Shown piece after piece: positions 10,508-22,735 of a stretch of DNA of 64,000 nt. The stretch covers positions 1 to 64,000 of the forward strand of contig MCFE01000318.1 in assembly GCA_002104905.1 (NCBI GenBank), read 5' to 3'. The position numbers were made by a program, and so were the translations under genes. The notes beneath the pieces are model-generated. The model did no database searches. It was not told the origin of the DNA and was given only the letters and a program-made list of their open reading frames with translations. Numbering within the stretch: the first letter of the stretch is position 1; each line of letters begins with the position of its first letter. This stretch comes from Basidiobolus meristosporus CBS 931.73 (taxonomy: Eukaryota > Basidiobolomycota > Basidiobolomycetes > Basidiobolales > Basidiobolaceae).

Positions 10508-10801
10508 CTCCCGCGCACCGCTGCCCCCGTCCACAGGTTGGCCCTTCCCTCGACAACACACTAGATCCCTCTGCCGTAGTTAGGTTTCCATGGCGCGGCA
10601 CGATTCGTGTCGAGCGCGGGAAAATCAGTTGAAAAGAACCTCAATAAACTTGTTTCACTTGAAAAAGTACGTTTACTCATTGGAAATGCGACATTGGTAA
10701 GGTTAATCTCGGAAGGGAGCGTTCCGCTGAACGATCGTGATGGACCATGGTCGATGGAAAGGTTCGGTTCATACACAGGTGCAGGTGATTTGATGTCTCG
10801 T

Positions 10802-12072
10802 TCAGGTGGTGGTGTCCATCTCCTCCTGTTGTTCGGTGGATGCTTCCTTCTCGTCGGTGTCCATGCTCTCCGAGTCTGCACCTGGAGCACCTGCCTCGCT
10901 TTCCATGGGCTCTGGTGCATCCTCCTCGGGAGGCGTCTGCTCATTGCTGAGTGGATTGGTTGCTACGGGTCCTGCGGTGGCGGCGGAGACATCTCCTCGT
11001 TTCAATAGCTCAATATCATCCGCTGGTACAGCCGTACCATCATCCCCGGTGTTAGCTGAGATGGTGGAATTCTGTGGGGGTTCTATCGTAGACTCGGGCT
11101 GACTGTCCTCGGCATCATCTCCCTTTGTGGGGGTTGAGTGGGAATTGGTCTCCTCAACAACATTCCCTGGTGTGGTATCTTCACTGTCCATACTTACCAG
11201 CTCCCCGCTTGCCTCCTCCGGGGGGTTCTTGGTTACGTCGACGTCACCGTTAGCAACAAGCGGGAAATCCGCGTATGTGGAAGTAACTGTGACAACCTAT
11301 ACGATCAACATCGCCCCAATAAACCCGTCAGCAACTGAATCCAGAATACCCCACGAATCCCGGGAATACCTTCTCTAGGGCCCGCATATACTTCGGCAGG
11401 GATTTGTGATGCTCTTTGGGGTAGGCGATGAGCTCGCACAAACGTTGGACGGTGAAGGGTGGATCACTAGATGCGGATGAACCCTGATGAGTATTCCGTA
11501 TCTGACCAAAACCAACGGTTTGAAAGGGACCTTTTGAACGCCTCTAGGGCTTTGACGATGCGTCCTTGGTACGCACGGATCTCTTCGGTTACCTCGGTGT
11601 TGAATTCGGTGGCCAAGAGGTGAAGGTTCTTACGGAGTCAATCGGGTGAGGAAAAGGGGAAGGGAGCGACCACAGCATAGCAAGGAAGAGAGTACCTGCT
11701 CAATTCTGGAGATCAGCCGGGTGCGAATCTCGTTCCAGGGGCCGCTGGTTTGGTGGAATAACGGGTGAGTCAAGGCGATGGAGGAAGGCTCTACGAAAAA
11801 GTCCGTACTCGAATACATTGCTCTGTACCACTCGATCGATGAGCTCGTCGATTTCGTCTGCCTCTGAGAACACGTTGGTTAGTGGCCGCCAGCTCTTGGC
11901 AAAAACCTCAACCATGACATACCCCTTGCTGTTGTATTGGTGGCCGCAGCACCTGTGCATTTCCCCCAAACGTTGTTACCTACCACGGAATAAATCGGCA
12001 TTTGCACAAAAGTCAGAGAGTCCTACCTTCGTTCGCTGGAGGGTCGTTGCTTTGCGCCAATTGGTCTGCCAT
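10802..12072 (-). CDS. PSY4: Protein phosphatase 4 regulatory subunit 2 (PPP4R2/PSY4)
   Basis: Minus-strand exons: 12072-12027, 11952-11923, 11863-11809, 11744-11696, 11628-11531, 11466-11370 and 11296-10802, giving about 289 residues. Frames were joined at GT-AG sites with consistent phase. The N-terminal region reads EADEIDELIDRVVQSN...PWNEIR-RL--RIEQNLHLL, and the core reads DPPFTVQRLCELIAYPKEHHKSLPKYMRALEKVVTVTST. That 'PPFT-QRLCEL---P---Y----K--RA-EK' block is the family signature. The C-terminal about 130 residues are acidic and low-complexity, as in known members. Known role: the subunit that with PPP4R3 targets PP4 to substrates such as phosphorylated H2A after DNA damage. The frame through the 11191 region is continuous, so the apparent small ORF there is the last exon. 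Confidence 0.82.
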
Positions 12073-12504
12073 GTTGGTCAGGAAAGGAGTAACTAAAAGC
12101 TAAGCGCGTACGTTACTGACAAGCGGATCCAACAGCTGAAAGAAATTTCAGCTCATTCCAAATATATCCATATGTATCCACATCCGCACTGCATTGGATC
12201 TAGTGGTGGTGGACCATGTATGATGTTTACAATGTGATTTATTAGCCTCTTCAGCGGATAATATTAGTGCATCTAGTTGTTAATAATCACTGGGTTATAT
12301 CATAGCGTTTCTTTAAGAGCAATTCTGGGAATTAGGTGAGGTGGAACGATATGAGCTGCGTGTGGTGTAATGGGATAATGATTTTCATCAACAAAAAGCT
12401 AGCAATAATGGAAGAGACGATGGATATACTACTATAGTACACTCATAACATGGCCACTCATCCACATCAATGAGACGAGCGAAGATTGGCAAAGATGCGT
12501 AGAC
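12073..12504. other. Spacer between PPP4R2-like and PSP1-like genes
   Basis: These 432 AT-rich bases contain the PPP4R2 promoter and the PSP1-domain gene 3' end, both on the minus strand. No gene or clear motif is seen. Confidence 0.35.
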
Positions 12505-14609
12505 TTAGATTTTCCCAACTTTGGCCGTCATAGGGTTCACTGCACACATCCAGATGCGAGTCTTGTAAAGTTTAAACAAATCTCTGACTAATTCTCTAAA
12601 ATCAATTCTACGCTCAGCAACGAAGTAGAATGTAAGCTTGCGTCGGTCCCACTGGTACTCCGCATCCACCACCTCCATGGGCAGTTTCTTTTGTCTGACT
12701 TTGGTTTGGCAGACGAGCATGGCCTTTGCCTCGTCCTGGTTCTTGGTCACCAGAAGGGCGATCTCCCCTGGTTGCGCGAGACGATAGATCATCTTCGGCT
12801 GGACCTCCTTGGCTGGCCTCGCTTCCCCGTTGCCATCAGGATTAAGCTGTTGCTGCTGCTGCTGTTGTTGTTGTTGCTGTGCCTGTAGCATCTGGACCTG
12901 CTGTGGCGTGATGGTGTCGTTCACCACCTTTCCAAGGTCTTTGCCGCGATCTGCCTCGACAATGACCAAATCCCCCTTTTTAGCGGTGAAGCCACAATTC
13001 TCGGCAGTGTAAAACACGTCGGTGCGGCCGGCCTTGAATTCGACAATGTAGAGTGGCCCTTGGCTAGGAAGAGCGTGCAGGGGCACCCCTTTCCCAACCT
13101 CCGAAAATGAGCGCTGCTGGCGATGCTCGTCCCCTACGAAATAGTCGTCCATGTCGTCCATCATATTGCCGTAAGATTTGCCGCTCTGGTGGGATTCCTC
13201 CAGATGAAGGGACTCGAGAGCGCCCGAGAGGAAGCGAGCCGATTGGGACTGAATACCTGGGTGTAGCGAAGCCAGGGTAGGCGCGGCAACGGAATGGCGG
13301 CGATAGTTGAGATGGCTGTAATCAGGCTCAACATGATTGTTGGGACGACCGAAGATCGAATGGGGGGCATTCATATTCTCCTGAGGCCCTTTCATGGGAT
13401 ACGATGGGGCCAAGGAGAATCGGCGTTGCTGTCTCATTCTCTCCAACCTCTCTGAAGCAAGTGCCTGTGCATAGGCGATGTTGTTCTGGGGAGCGACTGG
13501 GTAAGTGGGCGCATTGTCCCAGAGGTTGCCAAAACCACCGGGATTGGCAATCGATCTGCGACGATACATGGCTGCTTCGGGGATTCCTCCACCATTACCC
13601 CACATGTTATTCATCTCCGAGACTTGATCAATCTCTTCGAATCCAGGCGGATGATTCATATTCTCTTCTGGATATTGAGGTAGCTGCGGAGGGGCGGGGA
13701 ACATGAATGCGCTTTGCGATCGGATTCTAGGCTTCATCATGCTAGCATACTCTGACTCAGTCAGCTCCTCGTCCATTGGGGGGAGGATCCCACGATGCTG
13801 GTATCTGTCCTGGTTATCGAGATTCGATGAGGCTTTGAATCGTGACATGGACCCAAAGAAGTCCGACGACTCCTCTCCGATGGCAATAGAGAAACTGCGC
13901 TGCTGGCGATAAGGCGGTATAGGCTCGTCCAACTCGTTAAATGCACTGCTGTGCTCCTCGACGGTCGGATTCTTCAAGCTGTCAGGGGAAGTGCTAGAGC
14001 CAGGCTTGGGAGGGGAAGGCGTTCTTGCGGTTGAATCATTCCAGATCGATCCGCCACTCCACTGAGTTCCCAGACTCCCCCAGATAGAGGTCGCCTGGGA
14101 GAGGCCCGATGAGACCGGTTGCTTGACCGGAAGCATGTTGGAGCTCGGTGAGACCCTATGCACCGGGTCTTTGCCCAGCAAGCTTGGGGGAGTTTGTGTT
14201 CTTGGGGCGCCGGTTCTAAAGGAGTTTGCCCCCTCCGATTCAGGGGTGCGGGGGGAATCCTCACTACCAATGGTGGACCCATTTGGCGGCTTGATAGTCT
14301 TCCAGTTGTTAGGAGGAGTTTGCGCTCTTTGGGTTGGGCTACTCGCTGAAGAAGGGTTGGGGGAATTTCCACTGGTTTCCTCCAACTTGGCACCAGCTTC
14401 AAGTTGCTCAGGGTTCTGAGCATGAATAGGCTAATAAGAAGAACCGGATTTAGCTCGTCAGGAATGCCAGAGGCTTCTCAGTGGTTTTGCGAATACCTTT
14501 TCCCACGGAGAATGACCACGGACAACAGACTGAGGAGTAGAGTTAGACGCCTGACTCGGCTGGCAAACTTGCCCATGCAATAACTAAATGCACTTACTTC
14601 GGTCTGCAT
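12505..14609 (-). CDS. PSP1 C-terminal domain protein
   Basis: The main exon is 14430-12505. Two short upstream exons (14609-14598 and 14529-14497) are inferred from GT-AG sites and frame, giving about 656 residues; they are less certain than the main exon. The first about 430 residues are Ser/Pro/Gln-rich and look disordered. The conserved region starts at LYIVEFKAGRTDVFYTAENCGF and GDLVIVEADRGKDLGKV, is split by a polyglutamine run, and ends with LTFYFVAERRIDFRELVRDLFKLYKTRIWMCAV. This 'F-A--R-DFR-LV-DL---Y-TRIWM' stretch is the PSP1 C-terminal domain, shared with bacterial PSP1/YaaT and yeast PSP1 (a multicopy suppressor of polymerase alpha mutants). Biochemical function is not well established; I infer none. 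Confidence 0.8.
12848..12890 (-). repeat. Polyglutamine (CAG/CAA) repeat inside the PSP1-domain gene
   Basis: A mixed CAG/CAA run on the minus strand encodes an uninterrupted Gln tract of about 13 residues, with further Gln just before it. It sits between the two conserved blocks of the PSP1 region, where length change would be tolerated. It could be polymorphic. Confidence 0.85.
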
Positions 14610-16340
14610 TGCGTCGGGGCTGGGGGCTTAGCAGCTATTAGGGCGAAGAGCAGTTGAGCAAGATGAATACCAGTCAGGGCACAACGGGACTTACTTTCAA
14701 GTCTAAAGGGGGAGCAAGGGCACTTCTATTCACTTCTAAATGTATAGTGGAAAAGAAAACGACTTTCTTTCGGTTTCTATGGAAGATTAGAGGGCGGTCG
14801 ACCAAAAGGAGAAAAAAGGGCTATGATAAAGAATAGTGGGTCAAGGATAAGTTGAACGGATATCAGAAAGGAAGGGAGGGTTTGGGCTTGAGATATAAAC
14901 GTAATGCTAGAATCAAGGCGGAACCCAGGGGTGAAACTACTGACGGAGAATTAGGAAAGAGCACACAATAGAGTATCAGGAGGAAGCGAGGGTCAATCAA
15001 TGGGTTCGCTGTAAGCTGGAAATTGGGTTCCCGAGGATCAGATTCCAGCTCGATCAAGTGGCTGGGCTTGAGTGTGCTAAATTCAAGCAAACCAATCAGA
15101 CCACACAGAGTAGAAATGCTAGTAAAAGTAAGACCCCTCAACTATGATGATAACCATTGTGATAACCAATTTGATAGTCAATTGATACATTACCACCACC
15201 ATCAGGATCAAATACAATATACTGATCATCACATCAAGATGACATGACGACCTCAACGTGATTTAATAAAGATCCCTCCAAGTCATATCTCCAATCCAAA
15301 CCACCGCGCACCATTGGCCACCCGTTGTATTTGGAATCGACCTCTTCCAACTGCTTTCCCAAGTCTGGTCGAAGAGGCTCGCTTTACATGAATCACTCAC
15401 CAACGGCGGAGTCGATGGTGATTGGCACCCGCCTCCCATATACGATCGTTTTCGGCGAATCGCAGTCACCATAGAGACTTCTGATGCGCGATAACCTTTG
15501 CACAATATGACCGAGATTACGCCAATTCCCGCCCATTACCATTCTCCAAGAGGACTGCACACAGGTCGCACGACAGTCTGACATGCATCCCCTTCCCCAT
15601 AGGTGATTCCTACGGATTTGACCAAATGGGGTTGAGATGCGCACTCACAAATGAATGGTGTGCAGGACCAATATATGTGTATGCACTTGCTGGAAATCAG
15701 TTCACCTCGCCCGTAGCCACCCACTCTTCACATGTCCCGTATATCTACGATTTCTGTACGAGGCAGTATTTCTGGAAAAGAAACTGGATTAATGTAGTGC
15801 GGCCTGGCAGTTTGAGGGTTCAGCTCATTAACCCTATTGCCAGCGTTGCTGTACTGTCTTGGCGCCTTCAATGAGCTAGGGGAGGTTGATATTGGCTTCA
15901 TCTAATGACTCATACACAAGTGGTGTCCTCTCCCTTGGTAATACTTATTAATGCATGGCATAATCCTCTCCCTTAATATCTCCTTTATTTTGCAATCAAC
16001 ATCCACAACAGGAGTAGCCAATCAGCAGTCATGGCCATTTTTCCCAAGCCGAAGCAGCCATTGAGTTTAACCCAAATTATTAAACAAGAACAGTTTAGCC
16101 CGGTTTCTTACCTCGATGATTAAACAACATTCCATCTAGACCAAATTCGTATGCGGTGGGTTAGGCAGGCCTGGTGGTCAACCGGGATTCGTGAACTGGG
16201 TGGGCCGTGACGGATTTTTTTCGATCAATCAACTCTGGTCCGAGTTCGCAACGCTTTTCCTCGAGCAAAAATTTTTCAAGGACAATAAAACCAAGATTTC
16301 AGGGCAGCGGGATTCCTTCTCTCCAGCATCCTCGATAAAA
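14610..16340. other. Long divergent intergenic region, no supported gene
   Basis: About 1.7 kb separate the PSP1-domain gene (minus) from RPL3 (+). The left part (14610-15250) is AT-rich with no coding look. The part at 15280-15880 has higher GC and several frames with balanced composition on both strands, for example plus 15626-15874 with many aromatic residues. Nothing joins into a product I recognise. The right part, just before RPL3, presumably holds its promoter. Confidence 0.4.
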
Positions 16341-17604
16341 ATGGTGAGTGTCCATCGTTTTCTTCATGGCTCAGTCATCCATCAACATGGATGGCCAATT
16401 GTTGACCCACAACTAACCGAATCATCCTTTCTTCTAGTCTCATCGTAAATACGAGGCTCCTCGCCACGGTTCTCTGGGTTTCCTCCCCCGCAAGCGCGCC
16501 AGAAGACATAGAGGAAGAGTTAAGTCCTTCCCTAAGGATGATGCCTCCAAGCCTGTCCACATGACTGCCTTCTTGGGTTACAAGGCTGGTATGACCCACA
16601 TCGTTCGTGACTTGGACCGTCCTGGATCCAAGAACCACAAGAAGGAAATCGTCGAGCCCGTCACCATCATCGAAGCTCCCGCTATGGTTGTTGTCGGTGT
16701 TGTCGGTTACGTCGAGACCCCCCGTGGTCTTCGTTCCTTGACCACCGTCTGGGCCGAACATTTGTCCGATGAGGTCAAGCGTAGATTCTACAAGAACTGG
16801 TACCGCTCCAAGAAGAAGGCTTTCACCAAGTATGCCAAGAAGCATGCTGATGGTGCCAAGCCCATCCTTCGTGAATTGGAACGTATCAAGAAGTACTGTA
16901 CCGTTGTCCGTGTCCTTGCCCACACCCAAGTCCGCAAGGTCAAGATCGGCCAAAAGAAGGCTCACATTGCCGAAATCCAACTCAACGGTGGCTCCGTCGC
17001 CCAAAAGGTTGAATGGGCTCAAGAGCACTTCGAGAAGACCGTCGATGTCAGCTCCGTCTTCGAGCAAGACGAGATGATCGATGTCATCGGTGTTACCAAG
17101 GGTAAGGGTTTCGAAGGTGTCACCCACCGTTGGGGTACCAAGAAGCTTCCTCGTAAGACCCACAAGGGTCTCCGCAAGGTTGCCTGTATTGGTGCCTGGC
17201 ATCCTTCCCGTGTCATGTACTCCGTTCCTCGTGCCGGTCAAAACGGTTTCCACCACCGTACTGAGGTCAACAAGAAGATCTACCGCATTGCCAACGGAGC
17301 TGACAAGAGCTCTGCCTCTACTGAGTACGATCTTACCACCAAGACCATTACTCCCATGGGTGGCTTCCCTCACTACGGTAACGTCAATGAGGACTTCATC
17401 ATGATCAAGGGATGCTGCATTGGTGTTAAGAAGAGAGTCTTGACCCTCCGCAAGTCCCTCTTGGTCCACACCAAGAGATCTGCTCTTGAGAAGGTCTCCC
17501 TCAAGTTCATCGATACCTCTTCCAAGTTCGGACACGGTCGTTTCCAAACCGCCGACGAGAAGAAGGCTTTCTTGGGTACCCTCAAGAAGGATCTTTCTGC
17601 TTAA
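16341..17604 (+). CDS. RPL3: 60S ribosomal protein L3 (uL3)
   Basis: Exon 1 is only the start codon (16341-16343). A 94-nt intron (ATG|GTGAGT...TTCTAG, with an AACTAAC branch site near 16411) is followed by exon 2, 16438-17604. The product is 389 residues (yeast has 387). It begins [21 protein letters not shown] and keeps the family throughout: [50 protein letters not shown] and [14 protein letters not shown]. The histidine methylated in yeast Rpl3 lies in this 'W-HP' to 'HHRTE-NKKIYRI' neighbourhood. uL3 lines the peptidyl-transferase centre of the 60S subunit. Codon bias is strong. The 390-residue opposite-strand frame is a shadow of this gene. Confidence 0.97.
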
Positions 17605-18638
17605 ATCTAAACATTTATCTCTATCGAATAAATTTGGCGATTTTCACAACATTTTCGGGATTTTATTTTGGAATGTACTCGCACCCATCTTCTGGGATCA
17701 CCTATTCCGGCACGCCCTCGTAATTGATTAGCCGTCGCCCGGATATTTATAGTGGTTAAGAATAGACGGACTGTCCATCGGCCAGGCAGGTTTAAGTCAG
17801 ATTGCTTTTTCCGCCCTTTCGGATGGCTTGCCCAGTATATCCACACCACATGCACAGTGAAGTCTCGATGGGACTATCGTCGATATCGCGCATTCTCTTC
17901 TCTCTGGAAGCCAGTGAAAGAGGAGGTGGACCGTGATTGGGCTAACCTCGACTGCGATCAGCGACCAGCGCGAGGGCAATCCCAAGTATGGAAGATTCCC
18001 CTTCCAGTAAGTGCAGCCGGAATATCCATAGCTGTTGATGTCACAGCGGCCTAACCACTTTCATAATCGCACCAAATGCCATGCAAATCATTTTCTTAGA
18101 AGAGTCCCTCTTCAAATCAGGAATGTCTCAGCAATCGCAGAAACGACCAGGCCAATGCGGTTATTCCAAATAGGCCCAGTTTAAGCTTCAAATGGAATAC
18201 ATTGGATGGTGAAGTGGAATTAGAAAGCCTATCACTAAGAAGGTAGCGAAAATAATCGGCCGAAGCTTGCCCAGCTATGGCAATTGCTTGACTTTGCGAT
18301 GAAGGGTGCACCGTAAGGCTTATTTTGTGTACACTTCCGGGGATACCCGTCGCTTGCCCGTTGAGTCCATACTTGGTGCTGAATAAATTGCTTGGCGGAT
18401 ATGGTGCCAACTAGCCAACGCACTACTAGGCTTGCTTACTGAATTTTGCCACATTGCTTCCAATCGTTGGCGTGGATCGTGATCTGTAATAAAATCAGTG
18501 ACATATTGGTCGAATGCTATTCTCAGTTTGGATTGGTGTTAAGACCGAGATAACGTGGACTGGATTTACATAAAAGCCGCTCCTGGATTTCCTCTCGAGG
18601 TCTAAACGTTGATTTTCTATCCCTTGACTCCATCGAAC
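17605..18638. other. Spacer between RPL3 and the zinc-finger gene, with one doubtful minus-strand ORF
   Basis: About 1 kb. A minus-strand frame ending at 18117 gives a Ser-rich segment followed by a hydrophobic stretch near the C-terminus (KLGLFGITALAWSFLRLLRH), which resembles a tail anchor. Upstream pieces in other frames could be exons (around 18400-18500), but the implied introns are under 35 nt and no ATG fits well. I do not recognise a family and keep it as a possible small gene. Confidence 0.3.
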
Positions 18639-19653
18639 ATGATTTTGCACCCCGCTAATCAACATCCCGCCAACAACATCAACTTTATTCCCAGATTGAA
18701 CGCCAAGTCCATGATTCAATCAGAGTACCACAGCAGATACGACCAACCTTCGACAATGCCCGACACACTCCCTTTCTTCAAATTTTCCAAGATCCCTGAC
18801 GCCCCACCGACTCACAGCAGTGGCTACCCCACCCCCAGCACCTCGATATCACGCAGAGCCTCGGAATTGCCGACTCTCTCTGGTCCTGGCCGGGAGAAAG
18901 CCACTTTCATGCCTTCTCTACTGGACGCTGAGATCAATAGAGCCTCAGTAAGGAGTATTTCCCTGGACTCCTCGTGCCTCAATCTTCCCAAGATTGACAC
19001 CGATCCCTTAGATAAATCTATCAAGCCCAGGGAATACTTTCGCTCACACTCCTGTGGCAGCATCACCCCACCCCCATCGCTTCCACCCCTCTCGGAGACA
19101 TTAAACAACATATTCACTGACAGCCCACGAATCTCTGCTCCATACGAAAATCATATCACCAGCACCACGTCAATACCGGCGTCAGTGTCCACCCCTGCAC
19201 CGGTCATACCCCAATCACCGATTCATATGCAAGCCCTTCCACCCATTCTGTTGCATGAACCAGCAACACAGGAGCTTGGTGCCAGTAGCTCATGCCATAA
19301 AGAGGTTACGTATTATGACGAACATCCTACCTCAGAGAGCAATTCACAAGATGAGGAGAGGAAGGTGTTTTCGTTTGTCGCATTGCCTGGTATCAATGGT
19401 AAGAAGCGACCCAGAAGAAAGTTCGATGAGATCGAACGGCTATACAAATGCAATTGGGCAGGATGCAGCAAAAGTTACGGCACATTGAACCATCTCAACG
19501 CGCATGTCATGATGCAAAAGCACGGTTCCAAGAGACTGCCGAATGGTATGTATGCTGGTTCACAGTTGACCCATCTTCCGTCCACTAATCCCCGCTTTTC
19601 CCGCAGAATTCAAAGAGCTAAGGAAGCATTGGAAGAAACGCAAGGAAGACTGA
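18639..19653 (+). CDS. C2H2 zinc-finger protein with a Con7-like C-terminus
   Basis: Exon 1 is 18639-19545 and exon 2 is 19607-19653, joined by a 61-nt intron (GTATGT...CCGCAG), giving 317 residues. The first about 250 residues are Ser/Pro/Thr-rich and probably disordered. A single C2H2 finger sits near residues 275-297 (YKCNWAGCSKSYGTLNHLNAH, spacing CX4CX12HX5H). It is followed by KHGSKRLPNEFKELRKHWKKRKED, ending at the stop. The finger plus 'EFKE-RK-WK-RK' tail matches the Con7 group of fungal transcription factors, known for morphogenesis regulation in some ascomycetes. The role here is inferred only. Reading through the intron would give a longer but unconserved tail, which I reject. Confidence 0.8.
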
Positions 19654-22638
19654 GCGCTCAACACCGATTTAGAGTCCCTGCGCGGACACGGTGGATCCCC
19701 GACATCCTTCATGTACATACATAACCCGGTGTATTTTTGCTTGAGCCCCGTTGTAACTTAGACTTTCGCCCTACTTCGCACACGTACACACATCCTACCA
19801 TCCATCACCACCCCGATTGGCCCGATTTCTGATAAATCATCATTCCCCCAAAACTTCTCGACGGAAGGGTTTTCCACGGGATTACCATGCCCAGTGTTGC
19901 TACAGCACCCCCCCTCCTATATCTCCCTCTGGACGATGGAATGTTCGGCGGGATGGGAATGGTTGAGAGGAGGTAGATATATTTCCTAGAGCATGTACCC
20001 CCATGACGTCACTTGAAGGAACGATCCGGGCCACCTGCATTGATTGGTCCATTGCATCATATCTACGTCATCAAGATGCATGGAGTATTTGTTGAATCGC
20101 CGGTCCACCCAATAGACTTACTAAATCAAGCGATGGCCGTGGGTATGATATCATGGTGATGGGACTTGTGGAAGGAAGTTAAAATTGGATTAACTACATT
20201 GGTCTGGCTGGATCCAATGGCAATTAGGCCAAATCCAATGCCCATTTAATTTACCCTTCTGGATCCGGTGTGGATAGGGGATCGAATGACCTGGACGTGC
20301 AAGGTAGCTTGGCTTGTGGTGCCCGAGTTCGGTGTCTCAGCCCAACCACCACTCACAGAACCGCCCTCTCGACCTTGTAGCCACTCCGCCCGACACTTCT
20401 GTTTACCCTTCCATCCCATTGCCTCCAAGCGTGGTGGGACAGCACAATGATCCTGGTCATGGTTGGTTTTCTGGAAATGTCGGATCAGCCTCAGTCTCTT
20501 TAGGGTGCACACTACCCCATCCTCATCATCATTGCTCCTCGTCCGACCAATAGCATATCCCATTCCTCAAGTGCACCGTGTACAACATTGGGCAATCCAA
20601 CGGACGTCAGGTAGTTTCAGAAATGCATCCTAGTCCATTGGTCACGAAAGCACTCGATGCAAGGAGGAGACACTGCGAGCGTTCGCATCCAATGAAACCA
20701 GCCTGCCCTTGGATATAACCGTCCACCTTCTTACTCAGTATATCCTGTCCACCTGACTCCGGAAACCTTCCCAGGCTGAACGAAAGAGGAATGGTTCGTG
20801 GCGATTTGCATGCACTGCTTGTATCATCCAGACGTACTGCGAGGTTCCTGTTCGTTGTCTCGATACCGTCGCCAAGAGGGATCGTCCACATCTTATTAAG
20901 AAATCCCGACCACCGTCCATGGTATTCATGGGCCAATATCTCTCAGCAACTCTTGGCCTTCCAAATGTGGTCAGTGTTGGCCATGGCCGCCGGTCTCACC
21001 AGAGGGAATCGAGCAATGCTCCCACTTGCCAAATGTGAGTCGTCCTGAGGGCTGGGTGGAAGTCGACCACGTCGGTGACGCATTTGTCAACAATGGTGTT
21101 GGATACCTCGGTATCAGGCTGATCGTTCCGCTGGATAGATGGTTCCATGTTGGGCCCGAACCGCCGTTGATTTCCACGGCATGGTGAGTGGGTGGCTTGA
21201 ACGATCTCACCAACACTACCACCATCTCGTGGAAAATGGTCGACCCAATCAACCCATTTTTTACCCCCAGCAACGCCTACGCCTACGCCTACACCTGCAG
21301 CACTGCTGCCTCCATTACCAGGCTACCATACGAGCCCTAGCCAAGATGCCTAAGTAGGTTGCATTTGGGCGATCTGATGAAGATAGCGTCCATCCGCAAC
21401 CCTCTCCCCACCGAACAGCAGAACCCGGTACCGCCGCCCCAGATCGAAGCGAATGGCCAATAAGACCTCAGGGGGGGGGTTGCTTATTACGGCACGTCTT
21501 GAGCACCCCACTACCCGGCAAATCCATGTTCACCTCACCTTGTTCGCGTTAATGCGGTGAGTTCCATCTGCACGAAGGCAAATCTAACCGCCCATCCGTC
21601 CCGGCCCTCGTATTCCCAATGGCTCCTTGGATTCCCGGTGACTGCCAAACCCGCGACCGATCCCAATCTTGCCCTCGCGTACCCTTCTCTAGCTGGATCC
21701 ATTGATCTTCTCTGATGAACATGGTCAAGGTCATGGCCAAGCCCTTGTTCTCTTCACCGTCGCATCGGGGTCGGTTCCGATGTTGGGAGTTGTGGATGGG
21801 AGGTTAGGATGGTTTCATACTTCTCGATGGTCCCACCAAAGCGTAGTGGTGTTTCGCAGTAGCGGAGGTCGTGAAGGCATACAGGATTTCTCACCCCGAC
21901 CCTGCTTCCCAGGTCTGTCACTAGCCTGGCCAAACGACTGGAGGTCAGGGAGGTCCCGTCCAAGGTGTATACGGCCTTGGTTGCTCGTTGCTCAACCAAC
22001 CACCGGAGCTCCACTTCTCCGCGATTCTCCTGTCCCGCTTCCGCATTGGTCTTATCACCAAATCCCCGTTCACAACGCGTCCCTCACTCCATTCCGCATC
22101 GACGGTCGTACCGGCCAAAAGCCCTCCGTTTGAGGGCTCAGGGATCCAGCGGGAAAGCTGGTAGCTGAAGCCACAGCGAAACTGCACTATGGGCTGTATT
22201 CGGGAATGACACCAGTTCGCGGAAGAGTCCGAAGCAACTCAACTAATAGGTTCTGTCTCTCAGAGAAGATGGACCACATGTACCTAGCGGACCCCCAGAA
22301 TGATCAATGTAGGTGATGTACGTCCCATGCTGAGTGAAGTTTAAAGGGTTCACACCGTCCCCGATGCCATAGCACGGATCCGGTCCAAGATCCGGTTTGG
22401 CTCGGTGTGGTTGGTGGAGGAGGGGTCGGGGATCTGGTCGAATTCAAACGAGCGAAACATTCGGTGAACACTCTGTACTCTATTCGACCTGAAAAGCCTG
22501 GTCTCGCAACCTACCAAACCAGCCATGTATGGGCTTCCGTCGGATCGACATGGTATCTATGTGGGCGGCGGTGCTCACATCCCAATTGTATACCGTGTGG
22601 TGTCAGAGGAGGATCCTTGCTTGGCGCCCTATCACGCT
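19654..22638. other. 3-kb region without a supported gene
   Basis: GC content is still like the gene-rich side. Several short frames look coding by composition. One is minus 21754-22014, containing RLARLVTDLGSRVGV and LHDLRY. Another is minus 21945-22187. A third is a minus-strand stretch at about 22240-22380 reading NFTQHGTYITYIDHSGG. A fourth is plus 20900-21186. They sit in different frames and I could not join them into a known product. They may be decayed genes or an unrecognised multi-exon gene. Confidence 0.4.
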
Positions 22639-22722
22639 GCATTCAAAAATGCAGTTTTTACATCCATTTGATGAATAAAAAACTTATGTTTGGCTGCAAC
22701 AGCGAATATTAGTCTAATGGTG
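22639..22722 (-). mobile_element. Small copia reverse-transcriptase scrap
   Basis: This sequence matches, on the minus strand, the copia RT segment around 34790-34870 (the region encoding KYKFFIHQ--LKTAFLN). It abuts the copia LTR at 22736. It marks the left end of the transposon-rich part of the window. Confidence 0.7.
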
Positions 22723-22735
22723 ATGTATTGTGTCT

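Noticed and set aside
16375-17547. 390-residue ORF opposite RPL3
   Set aside because: It is fully antisense to the highly codon-biased RPL3 exon and has no family match; an artefact of codon bias.
18639-19724. Unspliced zinc-finger ORF with a longer C-terminus
   Set aside because: Reading through the GTATGT...CAG intron loses the conserved EFKE-RK-WK tail; the spliced form restores it.
21754-22014. Tyrosine recombinase (Crypton or Starship captain) reading
   Set aside because: Only a short LHDLR-like piece is seen; no second arginine or catalytic tyrosine is found in frame, and neighbouring frames do not continue it.
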